Below are positions 1-8,275 of a DNA stretch of 21,817 nucleotides, piece by piece; the stretch's first letter is position 1, and each line of letters opens with the position of its first letter. Below the pieces are notes generated by a model, which saw only the letters and a program-made list of their open reading frames with translations, was not told the origin of the DNA and ran no database searches. Position numbers and translations under genes: made by a program. Source of the DNA: Phycisphaerales bacterium. GTDB lineage: Bacteria; Planctomycetota; Phycisphaerae; Sedimentisphaerales; Anaerohalosphaeraceae. The stretch covers positions 1-21,817 of the forward strand of contig DRGS01000061.1 of assembly GCA_011053245.1 (NCBI GenBank), written 5' to 3'.

Positions 1-2
1 AT

Positions 3-323
3 AGGAAACCGCGTCATGATGAGTTTTTTGCTGAACAACATCCTGCTGAACAAGCATATAATCGCCTTCAAAACGACGACTTTCACGCTTACCTGGAATC
101 AGTGCTTATGGGCCACCCGTATAATGTAGTGCCGTACTGTGTCAGGGAATATCGTCTTATTGATGCACTGGATAGGGTCGTTTACGAATGCACGGATAAC
201 CATCAAACACGTAATACGATTTTGCTGAACACAGCAGTGACCACTGATGAGTTGCATTTGGAATTATCTGCTCCAGATTCGCATATTCCTGCTTCGTTAT
301 TTGAAATTCGCTGCTATGAGTAG
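3..323 (+). CDS. C-terminal part of a probable FAD-dependent oxidoreductase (5' end outside window)
   Basis: The frame is open from the first bases of the window, so this is the last ~106 residues of a longer protein; an internal GTG at 102 is not a convincing start. The residues include a stretch reading CVREYRLIDALDRVVYE, then a short strand-rich region with VTTDELHLEL, and the ending SLFEIRCYE. That layout (xxDYRI, a threonine/aspartate-rich turn, then ASxFEVRxY at the very end) resembles the C-terminal galactose-binding-like module I associate with large FAD-dependent oxidoreductases (FAD_oxidored family) and some carbohydrate-active enzymes of planctomycetes. No FAD-binding motif is in the window because only the tail is present. 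A glycoside hydrolase or other enzyme ending in an F5/8-type C-like domain is the main alternative. Neighbouring sugar-type transport and oxidation genes fit a catabolic role. Confidence 0.5.
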   Translation, partial: RKPRHDEFFAEQHPAEQAYNRLQNDDFHAYLESVLMGHPYNVVPYCVREYRLIDALDRVVYECTDNHQTRNTILLNTAVTTDELHLELSAPDSHIPASLFEIRCYE

Positions 324-445
324 AAAGATGTTTTCAAGCTAAGCTTTTATCGTTATCATTTCCTGTTCTTGGGAGATAAATGGATCGCCTTTGAATGATC
401 GATTAAAATAATAAAAGGATTGCCTGTTAAAGAAAGGATATTATT

Positions 446-2185
446 TTGAGTACTGCCGATTATGTAGTTTTGGCATTTTATCTTGCCGGTATTTTCTTCG
501 TAGGTCTTTTGTTTACTCGAAAAAACAAAAGCTCTGAGGACATGTTTGCCGCTGGCGGTCAGTCCCCATGGTGGACCAGCGGCCTGAGTGCTTTTATGAC
601 GATGTTCTCTGCTAACACATTTGTCGTCTGGGGCGGCATCGCATACAAGTATGGCATGGTCGCGGTGACGATCAATTTAATGTATGGCGTTGCAGCTTTG
701 CTGGTCGGTTTTTTTGTTGCAGGCAAATGGAAAAAGCTCGGTATCAAAACGCCGGCAGAGTTTATTCAATTAAGATACGGCAGCGGTGCGTTGCACTTCT
801 ATACATGGTTTATGACATTGTTCCGTATGATCGGAACCGCTGGCTCGCTCTATGCACTTGGCATAATATTTGTCGGCTTGCTCACAGATGGTCAGGCCTC
901 AATATCAATGCTGAATATTACTATCGCTGTCTTCGGCGGGATCGTTGTGATCTATACCATGTTCGGTGGTCTTTGGGCGGTATTGATGACAGACGTGCTG
1001 CAGTTCATAGTACTTAACCTGGCAGTTCTTTTCGTTGTGCCTTTGGCATTTATCAAAGTTGGGGGCGTTAAGGCATTCGTCAGTCAAGCACCTGAAAGCT
1101 TCTTTGCCCCGATAGGCGGACAGTACACATGGTTCTTCCTGGCAGGCTGGTGTGCGATACACTTTTTCATGATCGGAGCCGAATGGGCCTTTGTCCAGCG
1201 GTTTATATGTGTGCCCTCGCCCAAAGACGCTCGCAAAAGCACATACCTGTTCGGTGCGCTCTATTTAACGAGTCCTTTGTTGTGGTTGCTTCCGCCGATG
1301 TTGTGGCGTATTCAATCACCTATCCCAGAGGGCGCAACCGCCGAAGAGATTCGTATATTGGCCGAAAATGCTTACATACTTTCGTGTAAATCTGTCTTGC
1401 CGGCTGGAATGGTAGGGCTAATGCTTGCTGCGATGTTTTCAGCTACAGCAAGCATGGTAAGCTCACAGCTTAATGTATTTTCGGGTGTCTTTACAAATGA
1501 CATTTACAAGCCTCTCAAAGGAGGCATCTTAAGTGACAACCATATGGTCTGGACTGGCAGAGTATTTACGATTATACTTGGCGGAATATTAATTCTTATT
1601 GCAATGGCGATCCCTTTTATGGGAGGAGCCGAAAAGGTTATTGTTTCGCTTACAGAGTTGATGGTTGTAGGATTGCTGGCACCGACGTTGTGGGGACTTT
1701 TCAGCAAAAAGGTCAACAGCCCGGCGGTCTGGATAACAGCGATTGTTACCTTTGCAATGGGATTTTTGGTTCGATTCGGACTTAGCAAAGACGGTTTTAT
1801 AGCTGACGTTGATTACTTAGCTTCTTTGGCTGGATGGGTTCAGGCACATGGGGCGGAAACAAAAACATTTACAGGCGTCATTTTGCCTCTATTTGTATTG
1901 ACGGTGATTCAATTACTTTCAAGAAAACCATCGGCAGGATACGCCAGGGTACAGGCATACCAGGCAGCAGCAGAATCTCTGGAGGCAACCGGCAAGATCA
2001 AAGCCAGCCGCTTGCCAGCTATTATCGTCGCATGGAGTATTGGTGCCTGCGGCCTGTTGATGTCTGTTATGGCATTGCTTGATAAACAGTCGCCGATAGT
2101 AACCGGGATTTTTGCAATAGTTCTCTTTTTGATGGCTGCGGCAATCGGACTTTTTGTTTGGTTTTCTCGAGAGGAATCTGCGTAA
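446..2185 (+). CDS. Sodium:solute symporter (SSS family)
   Basis: An inner-membrane secondary transporter expected to import an organic solute (sugar, amino acid or organic acid) with Na+. The substrate cannot be read from the sequence. The 579-residue protein begins with a membrane helix (DYVVLAFYLAGIFFVGLLF), followed by the SSS hallmark SSEDMFAAGGQSPWW and SGLSAFMTMFSANTFVVWGG in residues ~28-65. The GIKTPAEFIQLRYG stretch and the NVFSGVFTNDIYKPL region near residue 345 are also typical, and about 13-14 hydrophobic segments follow to the C-terminus. Length is normal for the family. The start is TTG at 446, preceded at seven bases by AAAGGA (433-438). No in-frame ATG near this point would preserve the first helix. 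It lies 122 bp after the upstream oxidoreductase tail and is followed by a terminator candidate at 2257. Family assignment is firm; substrate is unknown. Confidence 0.9.
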   Translation: MSTADYVVLAFYLAGIFFVGLLFTRKNKSSEDMFAAGGQSPWWTSGLSAFMTMFSANTFVVWGGIAYKYGMVAVTINLMYGVAALLVGFFVAGKWKKLGIKTPAEFIQLRYGSGALHFYTWFMTLFRMIGTAGSLYALGIIFVGLLTDGQASISMLNITIAVFGGIVVIYTMFGGLWAVLMTDVLQFIVLNLAVLFVVPLAFIKVGGVKAFVSQAPESFFAPIGGQYTWFFLAGWCAIHFFMIGAEWAFVQRFICVPSPKDARKSTYLFGALYLTSPLLWLLPPMLWRIQSPIPEGATAEEIRILAENAYILSCKSVLPAGMVGLMLAAMFSATASMVSSQLNVFSGVFTNDIYKPLKGGILSDNHMVWTGRVFTIILGGILILIAMAIPFMGGAEKVIVSLTELMVVGLLAPTLWGLFSKKVNSPAVWITAIVTFAMGFLVRFGLSKDGFIADVDYLASLAGWVQAHGAETKTFTGVILPLFVLTVIQLLSRKPSAGYARVQAYQAAAESLEATGKIKASRLPAIIVAWSIGACGLLMSVMALLDKQSPIVTGIFAIVLFLMAAAIGLFVWFSREESA

Positions 2186-2256
2186 AAGTTATCAGTTGAA
2201 TCTGGCGTAAAGATTTACTGGCTAAATAGATATTGGTTTCATAATGTTAATGGATA

Positions 2257-2277
2257 GCCCGACATACGGGTATTTTT
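2257..2277 (+). terminator. Candidate intrinsic terminator after the symporter
   Basis: A short hairpin GCCCG-acata-CGGGT (four GC pairs plus a closing G-T wobble, five-base loop) is followed directly by ATTTTT. It lies ~70 bases after the symporter stop and before the convergent minus-strand genes, where a terminator is expected. The stem is short, so strength is uncertain. Confidence 0.5.
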
Positions 2278-2352
2278 AATCAATGAAGGATAAAATGTTT
2301 AATTGATCAAAGATAAATACAAGGCGTTACATGGCTCTCTTTTAAATGCTCA

Positions 2353-2484
2353 TCACCAGTTCTTGCCCGAAGGAGCTTTAAGCCCGCTTTCGACTATTCT
2401 TTGCAGGTCGTCTCTGCTGACAGCCTCATCTTTGAACCCGCCACGATAACTTTGCCTCTTTGCGATCGCCTCAAATAAATCCAT
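2353..2484 (-). pseudogene. Nitroreductase remnant (N-terminal 43 residues only)
   Basis: The minus strand encodes a 43-residue peptide beginning MDLFEAIAKRQSYRGGFKDE, continuing through the DDLQRIVESGLKAPSGKNW segment and ending at TGA. This matches the conserved first helices of nitroreductase-family flavoproteins (MxxxEAIxxRRSxRxF, then LxxIVEAGLxAPSGxNxQ), whose members usually have ~170-280 residues. Here the frame stops right after the APSGKN motif that contributes to FMN binding, so the rest of the fold is missing. I found no continuation in the other minus-strand frames of the next ~165 bases. A good Shine-Dalgarno (AAGGGAA) precedes the ATG, which lies 12 bases after the stop of the DUF362 gene, so both were probably one transcription unit. 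The well-preserved start suggests a fairly recent deletion. The fragment should have no nitroreductase activity. Confidence 0.75.
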
Positions 2485-2496
2485 GACTATTCCCTT

Positions 2497-3756
2497 TTAT
2501 TTTTCCACCATCTTAAAGTATTCGTTTAGTATTTCACTTGCTACCGGCGGGCATCCCGGAACGAATGCTCTGCTTTTTTTGTGCATGGCGGTACAGTTGC
2601 CGACACACAAAGTACCTTCAGGCAACTTTTCATGGCCCTTACCGATGGCGATGACAATATCTTTATCGTCTGTACGCTCGTCAAGCAATTGCTTTCCATG
2701 CTGTTTTAAAAACATCAATAAGGTCGACTGGCACGCGCTGCATGATTGTTCGTCCAAAATAGTAAAGCCCGGAAATTCAAGCGACAGTTTCTCCGGCGAA
2801 AGTGTAAAGGGACTCCGAACTTCTTTCCAGTTTTCAGGAGACACACTGATCTTATCGAGATCGATCACGCCATAGCCCCTTTCGGCTCCCATTCTCAAAT
2901 GCGAAATGTCACCGGCGGATATCCCCATCAATTCACATGCGATCGAATCCGCCGCAAAAGCATCGACACCGACAACCACAACGCCCAAAGGTTTAGGAGT
3001 ACCGGCACTCGGGCCAAGCCCTTCCATTCCGATCGTCCCATCGATAATTGACAGGCCAGGACGCAGGACCGAAGTCATATCGGCAATGGCTATGTCTAAC
3101 GGTTTTTCCTGATAGCCGTCAATTTCCGGCAGCATGTGAAGGTCGACTTTGGAACGTCGCCACAAGCATCCTTTCATGTTCTTGACGGACAGCGTCACGC
3201 CTGTATGCATGTGCGTCTTCATCACAGGGATCGAGACGACAATATCGTATTCTACGATCTCTCTGCATAGCTTAAGCGACTTGATCGCGACACCACCGGT
3301 AATTTCAATGGGTATAAACCGGCGCTCGTCCATATCGATCAAAGGACAATTTCGCTGGCGTGCAATGGATGCGATGCCACTGCTTTCGAATGCCTCCAAC
3401 GCCTTAACGCCGGTTATTGGACTTTCACCAAGGGCAATCTCGGCGCCTGCCTCTCTGAAGGCGTCAATTGCGGCCGCTACGACCTGCGGATGTGTAGTTA
3501 CCCCTGTTTTGGGTTCTGCGTTTCGCCCGGCATTGGGCTTTAGCAAAACACGCTTATCCTTTGCCGGTGTCAGATCAATATTCGCAAGAGCCTTTCGCGT
3601 ATTATCGTATGGCCCGTCTCCCGATGCCCAGAAAACCGACGGACAAGCCGCGTTAAGCTCAAAAGGCGACGAACAAATTGTTTTTTTTGTATCGATATTT
3701 GCACCGAATTTTCTTAACACCGACGAAATTAACCGGCCGCAGGGCCAAACATTCAT
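2497..3756 (-). CDS. DUF362 domain-containing protein with C-terminal cysteine motifs
   Basis: A DUF362 (COG2006) protein, a family often linked with iron-sulfur proteins but with no settled reaction. Recognisable stretches are RVLLKPNAGR, GVTTHPQVVAAAIDAFREAGA, ALGESPITG, VSIPVMKTHMHTGVTLSVKNMKG (the most conserved part) and ADMTSVLRPGLSIIDGTIGMEG. The C-terminal ~90 residues carry CSAC (~residue 337), CVGNC (~385) and FVPGCPP (~401), which could hold an Fe-S cluster or another metal; that is inference. The longest frame starts at ATG 3756, but that codon overlaps the -10 box of a strong promoter (3755-3783) and lacks a Shine-Dalgarno. The real start is therefore likely further in, with GTG at 3720 the first alternative; recognisable homology begins near PSVFWASGDGPYDN. 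It is followed at 12 bases by a nitroreductase remnant and is divergent from the keto-sugar cluster. Confidence 0.8.
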   Translation of the reverse strand: MNVWPCGRLISSVLRKFGANIDTKKTICSSPFELNAACPSVFWASGDGPYDNTRKALANIDLTPAKDKRVLLKPNAGRNAEPKTGVTTHPQVVAAAIDAFREAGAEIALGESPITGVKALEAFESSGIASIARQRNCPLIDMDERRFIPIEITGGVAIKSLKLCREIVEYDIVVSIPVMKTHMHTGVTLSVKNMKGCLWRRSKVDLHMLPEIDGYQEKPLDIAIADMTSVLRPGLSIIDGTIGMEGLGPSAGTPKPLGVVVVGVDAFAADSIACELMGISAGDISHLRMGAERGYGVIDLDKISVSPENWKEVRSPFTLSPEKLSLEFPGFTILDEQSCSACQSTLLMFLKQHGKQLLDERTDDKDIVIAIGKGHEKLPEGTLCVGNCTAMHKKSRAFVPGCPPVASEILNEYFKMVEK

Positions 3757-3783
3757 TATAAGTGCTTGACGACATCAATTCAA
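3755..3783 (-). promoter_or_regulatory. Sigma-70-type promoter for the DUF362 gene
   Basis: On the minus strand TTGAAT (3778-3783) and a perfect TATAAT (3755-3760) are separated by exactly 17 bases. Transcription should begin near 3748, which places the ATG at 3756 upstream of the transcript and argues for a more internal start of the DUF362 gene. It interlocks with the plus-strand promoter at 3766-3794. Confidence 0.65.
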
Positions 3784-3794
3784 CATATTATTAT
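3766..3794 (+). promoter_or_regulatory. Sigma-70-type promoter for the keto-sugar cluster
   Basis: TTGACG (3766-3771) and TATTAT (3789-3794) are separated by 17 bases, each one mismatch from consensus. Transcription would start near 3801, giving a ~33-base leader before the ATG at 3834. Its -35 box lies within the spacer of the opposite promoter, so RNA polymerase should not be able to occupy both at once. Confidence 0.6.
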
Positions 3795-3833
3795 CAGTAT
3801 ATAGGTTAAATGAACAAAGAAGGGGTAATGACG

Positions 3834-4847
3834 ATGATCAAAGTTGGCATAGTCGGGTTCGGATTCATGGGACGGATGCATTACCGTTGCTGGAACGAGT
3901 TCGCAGGGGCGAAAGTTGTCGCTGTTTGTGACGCCGATCCGGATATTGTGAGCAAAACCGGTTCAGCCGGCGGCAACATTGACGGTGCGGCGGGGAAAAT
4001 TGATCTTTCCGATTTTGAACTGTTTTCCGATTTTGACCGGATGCTCGCAGAAGGCAATTTAGATGTGGTTTCGGTCACGCTTCCCAGTCACCTTCATAAA
4101 GCATTTACTATCAAGGCTCTCAACGCAGGCGTCCATGTCTTTTGCGAAAAACCGATGGCCTTAAGTGTCGAGCAATGTTCTGAGATGATAGCTGCCGCCG
4201 AGCAAAGCGGCAAACTTTTGCAGATCGGGCACTGCATTCGATTCTGGCCGGAGTATGCAAAGACGAAAGAAATTATTGACAGCGGCCAGTACGGCAAGGT
4301 GGTTGCCGCGACTTTTCAACGGCTTGGCGCACCGCCAAGTTGGGGGGATAACTGGTTCGCTAACGACGAGCTAAGCGGCGGGATGGCAATGGATCTGCAT
4401 ATCCACGACAGTGACTTTGTGCAGTATCTGTTCGGTATGCCCGCAAGCGTTTGCAGTGCAGCAGCCGGAAACGCCGATGGCGCGATGAGCTGCATTGCGA
4501 GTCGATATGAGTATGACGATGGTAAATTGGTAACCGCTGAAGGCAGTTGGGCGATGTCACCATCGTTTGGCTTTGAGATGAGTTTCAATATCGTCATGGA
4601 AAAGGCAACGATTCTTTTTGACTGCACTCGCGACCCTTCCTTTAAGGTATGCCCTTTTGACGGTGAAGTTTCAACGCCGGAAGTTGCGGCAGGTGACGGT
4701 TATTCGCGTGAACTGGAACACTTTGCCGGTCTTGTCAACGGAAAGAAAATGCCGGAAGTTATTACGCTTGAGCAATCTTTAAATTCGATCCAGCTTGTCC
4801 TTGCGGAAATAGAATCCGCAAAAACAGGCCAGCGGGTCACGATCTAA
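3834..4847 (+). CDS. Gfo/Idh/MocA family oxidoreductase (cytosolic)
   Basis: An NAD(P)-dependent dehydrogenase of the glucose-fructose oxidoreductase/inositol dehydrogenase family, probably acting on a sugar or sugar derivative. The Rossmann motif GFGFMG lies at residues ~8-13 (MIKVGIVGFGFMG), an acidic residue follows at the end of the second strand (VAVCDAD), and the family motif EKPMALS lies near residue 105. The second domain has MAMDLHIHDSDFVQYLFG, where the DxHxxD arrangement typically carries substrate-binding residues. There is no signal peptide. Of three in-frame ATGs (3810, 3828, 3834) I chose 3834, because the Shine-Dalgarno AAGGGG at 3820-3825 is eight bases from it but overlaps or crowds the others, and because the Rossmann strand then begins at residue 2. 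It is the first gene of a five-gene cluster. The family is certain; the substrate is inferred only from neighbours. Confidence 0.92.
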   Translation: MIKVGIVGFGFMGRMHYRCWNEFAGAKVVAVCDADPDIVSKTGSAGGNIDGAAGKIDLSDFELFSDFDRMLAEGNLDVVSVTLPSHLHKAFTIKALNAGVHVFCEKPMALSVEQCSEMIAAAEQSGKLLQIGHCIRFWPEYAKTKEIIDSGQYGKVVAATFQRLGAPPSWGDNWFANDELSGGMAMDLHIHDSDFVQYLFGMPASVCSAAAGNADGAMSCIASRYEYDDGKLVTAEGSWAMSPSFGFEMSFNIVMEKATILFDCTRDPSFKVCPFDGEVSTPEVAAGDGYSRELEHFAGLVNGKKMPEVITLEQSLNSIQLVLAEIESAKTGQRVTI

Positions 4848-4864
4848 CTCAAAATGGAGTTTCA

Positions 4865-5674
4865 ATGAAATGCGATAAATGGGATATTGGAGTTTGCAGT
4901 TGGTCATTACAAACAGACGTTGATGGCGTTGCCGCTGCGATGAAGGATATTGGGATCGGTCATGTTCATCTTGCGGTCGGGCCTGCTTTGGAAGAGGGCG
5001 GTCAGGAGTATCTTGCGGCTGTTAAAGCGCAGGACTGGACCGTAAGCTGTACAATGATAGGTTTTCCGCAGGAAGATTATTCGACGCTTGATACTATTAA
5101 GGTGACAGGCGGGATCGTGCCTGATGACAACTGGTCCGCTAATAAGAAACTCTTTTCAGACGCTGCCGAAGCAACCAAAGCCCTTGGAGTAAAATACCTT
5201 TCGATGCATGCCGGATTTATAGACCACAACGACACTGAGAAATATCAAGCGGTTCACGAACGCATACGATCTCTGGGCGATATCGTAGCGGCCAACGGCA
5301 TAATGTTATTGATGGAAACAGGCCAGGAGACCGCCGAAGAAATGGCGAGTTTCTTAAAGGATATGAACCATCCGGCGGTGGGCATAAACTTCGACCCTGC
5401 CAACATGATACTTTACGACAAAGGCGACCCGATCGAGGCGGTCAAAATTCTTGCACCATGGATAAAGCATGTTCATATTAAGGACGCCAACCGAACGGCA
5501 ACGACCGGTCAATGGGGTTGTGAAGTGCCATGGGGTGAGGGTCAGGTTTGCAGCGATAAGTTTCTGGATACATTAGCGGGAATCGGATACGAAGGGACGC
5601 TTGCGATCGAGCGTGAAGCAGGTGACGACAGAACCGGCGATATAAGGCTGGCAGTCAAAAGATTACAAAGCTAA
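4865..5674 (+). CDS. Sugar phosphate isomerase/epimerase (xylose-isomerase-like TIM barrel)
   Basis: A 269-residue protein of the AP-endonuclease-2/xylose-isomerase-like TIM-barrel family, whose members epimerise, isomerise or dehydrate sugars and inosose-type compounds using a divalent metal. The expected metal ligands can be placed: Glu in LLMETGQE (~residue 151), Asp in NFDPANM (~177), His in KHVHIKD (~203) and Glu in LAIERE (~248). It starts at ATG 4865 with GGAG five bases upstream, only 17 bases after the preceding dehydrogenase, so the two are surely co-transcribed. There is no signal peptide, so it acts in the cytosol. In such clusters this family may act on keto-sugars made by Gfo/Idh/MocA enzymes, either as an epimerase or as a lyase acting on the 3-keto intermediate; which applies here is open. 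Confidence 0.9.
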   Translation: MKCDKWDIGVCSWSLQTDVDGVAAAMKDIGIGHVHLAVGPALEEGGQEYLAAVKAQDWTVSCTMIGFPQEDYSTLDTIKVTGGIVPDDNWSANKKLFSDAAEATKALGVKYLSMHAGFIDHNDTEKYQAVHERIRSLGDIVAANGIMLLMETGQETAEEMASFLKDMNHPAVGINFDPANMILYDKGDPIEAVKILAPWIKHVHIKDANRTATTGQWGCEVPWGEGQVCSDKFLDTLAGIGYEGTLAIEREAGDDRTGDIRLAVKRLQS

Positions 5675-5708
5675 AGGGATTAGCGACTATTATTAAAAGG
5701 AGTATGAC

Positions 5709-6956
5709 ATGAAAGCGAAAGTACGAAATCAGTTGTCGGCTATGATGTTTCTGGAATTCTTCATCTGGGGTGCGTGGTTCGTAACCATGTGGAAGTACCT
5801 GGCGGAGATCAAATTCGATCAGATCACGGGCTGGGCATACGCCACGACGGGCATCGCCGCGATCATAAGCCCCTTATTCGTCGGAATGATCGCCGATAGA
5901 TTCTTCCCTACGGAAAAGGTTCTGGCTGTGCTGCATATCGCTGGTGCTGTTTTGATCTATTGGGCCTCGACGATAACTGAATCCACGCTTTTCTTCTGGG
6001 TCTTGCTCGGTTATACGCTCTGTTATATGCCTACGCTTGCGCTTACAAACTCTATCTCGCTCGGTCAAATGACTGATCCTGAAAAGGAGTTTCCCCCGAT
6101 TCGTGTCCTTGGCACTATTGGTTGGATCGTCGCCGGGCTGATAGTTGGCTTTATGCCGGAATCGGTCAGCGGCCTGGCTACAATAGAAAATACGGGTATA
6201 CCGATGAAGATCGCTGCGGGCGCATCGCTGATCATGGGTTTTTACTGTTTTACGCTTCCGCATACACCTCCGGCAGCCGCTGGCCAGAAAGTGACCGTCA
6301 GTGATGTTCTTTGCCTCAAGGCTCTGAAGCTCATGAAGGATCCGATCTTTGCGATTTTTATTATCTGTTCGCTTTTGATATGTATCCCGCTGGCATTTTA
6401 TTATCAGTCTGCCAATGGTTTCCTCGGAGAGGTCGGCATGAAAAACGCAGCCGGCAAAATGACCTTGGGACAGATGTCAGAAATATTTTTCATGCTGGTC
6501 ATGCCCTTCTTCTTTACACGTCTTGGCATCAAAAAGATGCTTCTGATAGGTATGATCGCATGGGTAGGGCGGTATCTACTGTTTGCATTTGGTGATGGCG
6601 GCAGTGGGGTAGCTATGCTTTATATCGGTATCCTCTTGCATGGTATCTGCTACGACTTCTTCTTTGTCACCGGCCAGATATATGTAGATAAAAAGGCACC
6701 CAAGGAAATACAGGCAAGTGCCCAGGGATTTTTGACTCTGGTTACACTCGGCTTGGGAATGATCATCGGTAATCTTATCAATGGTAAGATAACAACACAC
6801 TACGCCACTGAAGACGGTCATAACTGGAAGATGATCTGGTTGATACCGTGTGTGATGGCAGCGGTGGTTGTAGTAGTGTTTGCTTTGCTGTTTAAGGAAA
6901 ACGGCAAAGCTGAATTAGAGAGCGAAAGCAATTCAGAATCAGAGAGTAACGACTAA
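5709..6956 (+). CDS. MFS permease, nucleoside:H+ symporter-like
   Basis: A 415-residue inner-membrane transporter with about 12 hydrophobic segments. The N-terminus (LSAMMFLEFFIWGAWFVTM), the GWAYATTGIAAIISPLFVGMIADRFF stretch and the FPPIRVLGTIGWIVAGLIVG region are characteristic of the NupG-like nucleoside:H+ symporter branch of the major facilitator superfamily. Members of this branch are common beside sugar-oxidation genes in Planctomycetota and Bacteroidota, where the substrate need not be a nucleoside. The C-terminus ends in an unusual hydrophilic serine/glutamate repeat (ELESESNSESESND). The start at ATG 5709 has AAGGAG six bases upstream. It lies 34 bases after the isomerase and 15 before the Tat-exported dehydrogenase. 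My inference is that it imports the product of periplasmic sugar processing. Confidence 0.88.
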   Translation: MKAKVRNQLSAMMFLEFFIWGAWFVTMWKYLAEIKFDQITGWAYATTGIAAIISPLFVGMIADRFFPTEKVLAVLHIAGAVLIYWASTITESTLFFWVLLGYTLCYMPTLALTNSISLGQMTDPEKEFPPIRVLGTIGWIVAGLIVGFMPESVSGLATIENTGIPMKIAAGASLIMGFYCFTLPHTPPAAAGQKVTVSDVLCLKALKLMKDPIFAIFIICSLLICIPLAFYYQSANGFLGEVGMKNAAGKMTLGQMSEIFFMLVMPFFFTRLGIKKMLLIGMIAWVGRYLLFAFGDGGSGVAMLYIGILLHGICYDFFFVTGQIYVDKKAPKEIQASAQGFLTLVTLGLGMIIGNLINGKITTHYATEDGHNWKMIWLIPCVMAAVVVVVFALLFKENGKAELESESNSESESND

Positions 6957-6971
6957 TATTTTGAGGGCAAA

Positions 6972-8237
6972 ATGAGTAAAAAAATAATTACCAGACGTAC
7001 ATTTACCAAGGGCTTACTTGCTACGGGTGTTTTCAGTATAGTACCGCGTCACGTTCTCGGCGGCAATGGTCATACTGCTCCGAGTGACCAGCTTACCAAA
7101 GCGGTAATCGGTGTAGGCGGTATGGGGCAGAGACACCTGACCTATCGGGGCGCAAAACTGTTAGCGATATGCGATGTTGACAAGAGGCATCTGAGTAGAA
7201 CTCTTGAGAAGGTTGACAGTGATGTCAAGGGGTATACGGATTACCGCGAAGTTCTTGCCCGCCCTGACATTGACATTGTCCATATCCCAACGCCTCCGCA
7301 TTGGCACGGCCAGATAGCGATTGCCGCTGCCGAAGCCGGTAAGGATATATGGTGCGAAAAGCCTATGACACGCACTATCGGCGAGGGCAAAAAGGTCGTC
7401 GAAGCCGTACAGCGAAACGGATCTATTTTCAGGCTGAATACATGGTTCAGGTTCCAGAGTAATTTTTACGGAATGCAAACTACGGTATCGCCGATCAAAA
7501 AGCTGGTTCAAAGCGGATTGTTCGGTTGGCCGCTTAAAGTGACCGTCAGCGCGACCACAGGTTTTAACTGGAAATTCATGTGGAGCGGAAAGACCAACCT
7601 TACCCCCCAGCCGGTACCGGATGAGCTTGATTACGATATGTGGCTCGGACCTGCACCTTATAAGCCGTACAATAAACATCGTGTACATAGAACGTTCCGC
7701 GGATACTGGGATTACGATGGCGGCGGCCTCGGCGATATGGGGCAGCATTATCTCGATCCCGTTCAATATATTCTCGGCAAAGACGATACAAGCCCGGTAT
7801 TCATCGAAGCCGATACGCCTACGCAGCACCCGGATGCGGTTGGCTCGTGGCGGCGAATATATATGCGATACGCCGATGGCTGTGAGATAATACTTGATGG
7901 AGAAGACGCCGACAAGGACGCGGCATTTATCGAAGGTCCAAAGGGAAAATTGTATCGAGGTTTTGAGTCTGACATTCCGAACTTAAAAGAAAAGCTCGCT
8001 GCTTTTCCTGATCCTGCTCCGCAGGTTACGGATTTCGCTGAAGCAGTTAGAAATCGTCAAAAATTTGCACTGAACGAATCAAACGGTTTCCGTTCTGGCA
8101 CGCTGGGCAATCTTGGCAAGATCGCTCTTCGTATGAGAAGACCTTTGCATTTTGATCCGGTGAAACTTGAGTTTGTCGGTGACGACCAGGCCAACCGCTT
8201 GATCGATCAACCGATGCGAGCTAAGTGGAGCGTTTGA
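6972..8237 (+). CDS. Gfo/Idh/MocA family oxidoreductase with Tat signal (exported)
   Basis: A second Gfo/Idh/MocA protein, 421 residues, but with an N-terminal twin-arginine signal: RRTFTKG at ~8-14, a hydrophobic stretch GLLATGVFSIV, then the mature protein. Tat export suggests the protein folds with its nucleotide cofactor in the cytosol before moving to the periplasm. The Rossmann motif follows (VIGVGGMGQRH, ~residue 46), then ICDVD and WCEKPMTR (~125). The region with GFNWKFMWSG, DYDMWLGPAP and YWDYDGGGLGDMGQHYLDPVQY is typical of the large planctomycete/Bacteroidota subfamily of Tat-dependent Gfo/Idh enzymes. The ATG at 6972 has GAGGG four bases upstream. It pairs functionally with the cytosolic paralogue at 3834. 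Its substrate is unknown, and a periplasmic role relies on the signal peptide. Confidence 0.92.
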   Translation: MSKKIITRRTFTKGLLATGVFSIVPRHVLGGNGHTAPSDQLTKAVIGVGGMGQRHLTYRGAKLLAICDVDKRHLSRTLEKVDSDVKGYTDYREVLARPDIDIVHIPTPPHWHGQIAIAAAEAGKDIWCEKPMTRTIGEGKKVVEAVQRNGSIFRLNTWFRFQSNFYGMQTTVSPIKKLVQSGLFGWPLKVTVSATTGFNWKFMWSGKTNLTPQPVPDELDYDMWLGPAPYKPYNKHRVHRTFRGYWDYDGGGLGDMGQHYLDPVQYILGKDDTSPVFIEADTPTQHPDAVGSWRRIYMRYADGCEIILDGEDADKDAAFIEGPKGKLYRGFESDIPNLKEKLAAFPDPAPQVTDFAEAVRNRQKFALNESNGFRSGTLGNLGKIALRMRRPLHFDPVKLEFVGDDQANRLIDQPMRAKWSV

Positions 8238-8275
8238 TCGACATTTGGAATTAACTGTATTTAGAGGCATAAAAC

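Noticed and set aside
3149..3769. 206-codon plus-strand open frame
   Set aside because: It is antisense to the conserved part of the DUF362 gene and shows no family features.
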